Origin: Bacteroidales bacterium
Lineage (GTDB): Bacteria; Bacteroidota; Bacteroidia; Bacteroidales; UBA932
DNA: 6,910 bases
Direction: 5' to 3'
Assembly (NCBI GenBank): GCA_017548805.1
Contig: JAFYZE010000283.1
Coordinates: forward strand, 1-6,910
Part shown: positions 6,821-6,910 of the stretch, one piece after another
Layout: every line of letters begins with the position of its first letter
How positions within the stretch are numbered: position 1 is the first letter of the stretch
Program-made: the position numbers and the translations under genes
The notes under the pieces: generated by a model
Databases searched by the model: none
What the model was told of the DNA's origin: nothing
The model's input: the letters and a program-made list of their open reading frames with translations, nothing else

Positions 6821-6823
6821 ATA

Positions 6824-6910
6824 ATGATTGTTATGAGAAGATTACTGTTCGTCATCGTCCCGCTGCTCCTGATGCTCATGCTCTGTGAGCGTCTCCGGGC
6901 GCAGTCCATC
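6824..6910 (+). CDS. Exported protein, N-terminal signal peptide only (3' partial)
   Basis: The first 29 codons of a gene starting 3 bases after the previous stop and running off the right edge. The visible sequence starts MIVMRRLLFVIVPLLLMLML, followed by a likely signal peptidase I site with RA|QS after CERL. The in-frame ATG at 6833 (MRRLLFV...) is an equally plausible start and gives a more typical n-region. It sits directly after the VirB5/TrbJ-like gene in the same operon, so it is probably another envelope or periplasmic transfer component, possibly the DUF4141/TraI-type protein. The visible part does not allow a family call. Confidence 0.7.
   Translation, partial: MIVMRRLLFVIVPLLLMLMLCERLRAQSI

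Noticed and set aside
1..6910. CRISPR array, tRNA, insertion sequence, toxin-antitoxin or defence system
   Set aside because: No regularly spaced repeats, no cloverleaf, no transposase or terminal inverted repeats, and no recognised toxin, nuclease or defence domain other than Toprim in a transfer context.

Overview
This window looks like part of the transfer region of a conjugative element (an integrative conjugative element or conjugative plasmid) from a member of the Bacteroidota. The genes are GC-rich, which would fit a high-GC Bacteroidales lineage such as Alistipes, but the genus cannot be fixed from the sequence. Three things point to Bacteroidota: a TraG/MobC-type coupling protein of the CTnDOT-like kind, DUF4099/DUF3945-type and DUF3991/Toprim-type accessory proteins seen mainly on Bacteroidota mobile elements, and A-rich leaders with few strong Shine-Dalgarno sites next to an AT-rich promoter region. 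All eight genes lie on the + strand.

Layout: (1) the C-terminal part of the type IV coupling protein (left edge to 1463), cut by the window edge upstream of its Walker A motif; (2) a 138-bp spacer of about 31% GC that probably holds the promoter for what follows; (3) a tightly packed set of genes with junctions from a 23-base overlap to a 22-base gap: a DUF4099/DUF3945-like protein (1602-2354), a 73-residue acidic protein (2360-2581), a 543-residue protein with an internal duplication (2604-4235), a Toprim-domain protein (4242-5606), a membrane PH-domain protein (5611-6102), a signal-peptide-bearing helical protein resembling VirB5/TrbJ-type transfer factors (6080-6820), and the first 29 codons of another exported protein (6824 to the right edge).

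Likely working: the coupling protein brings the relaxase-DNA complex to the secretion channel. The four cytoplasmic proteins after it are probably DNA-processing or establishment accessories, with Toprim the only one whose fold suggests chemistry on nucleic acid. The PH-domain membrane protein and the two exported proteins begin the envelope or mating-channel part. No relaxase, integrase, resistance gene, CRISPR array, tRNA or defence system is visible. The most notable details are the duplication inside the 543-residue protein, the zinc-less primase-like N-terminus and EF-hand-like C-terminal loop of the Toprim protein, and the conserved but unexplained gene set between coupling protein and transfer channel genes.
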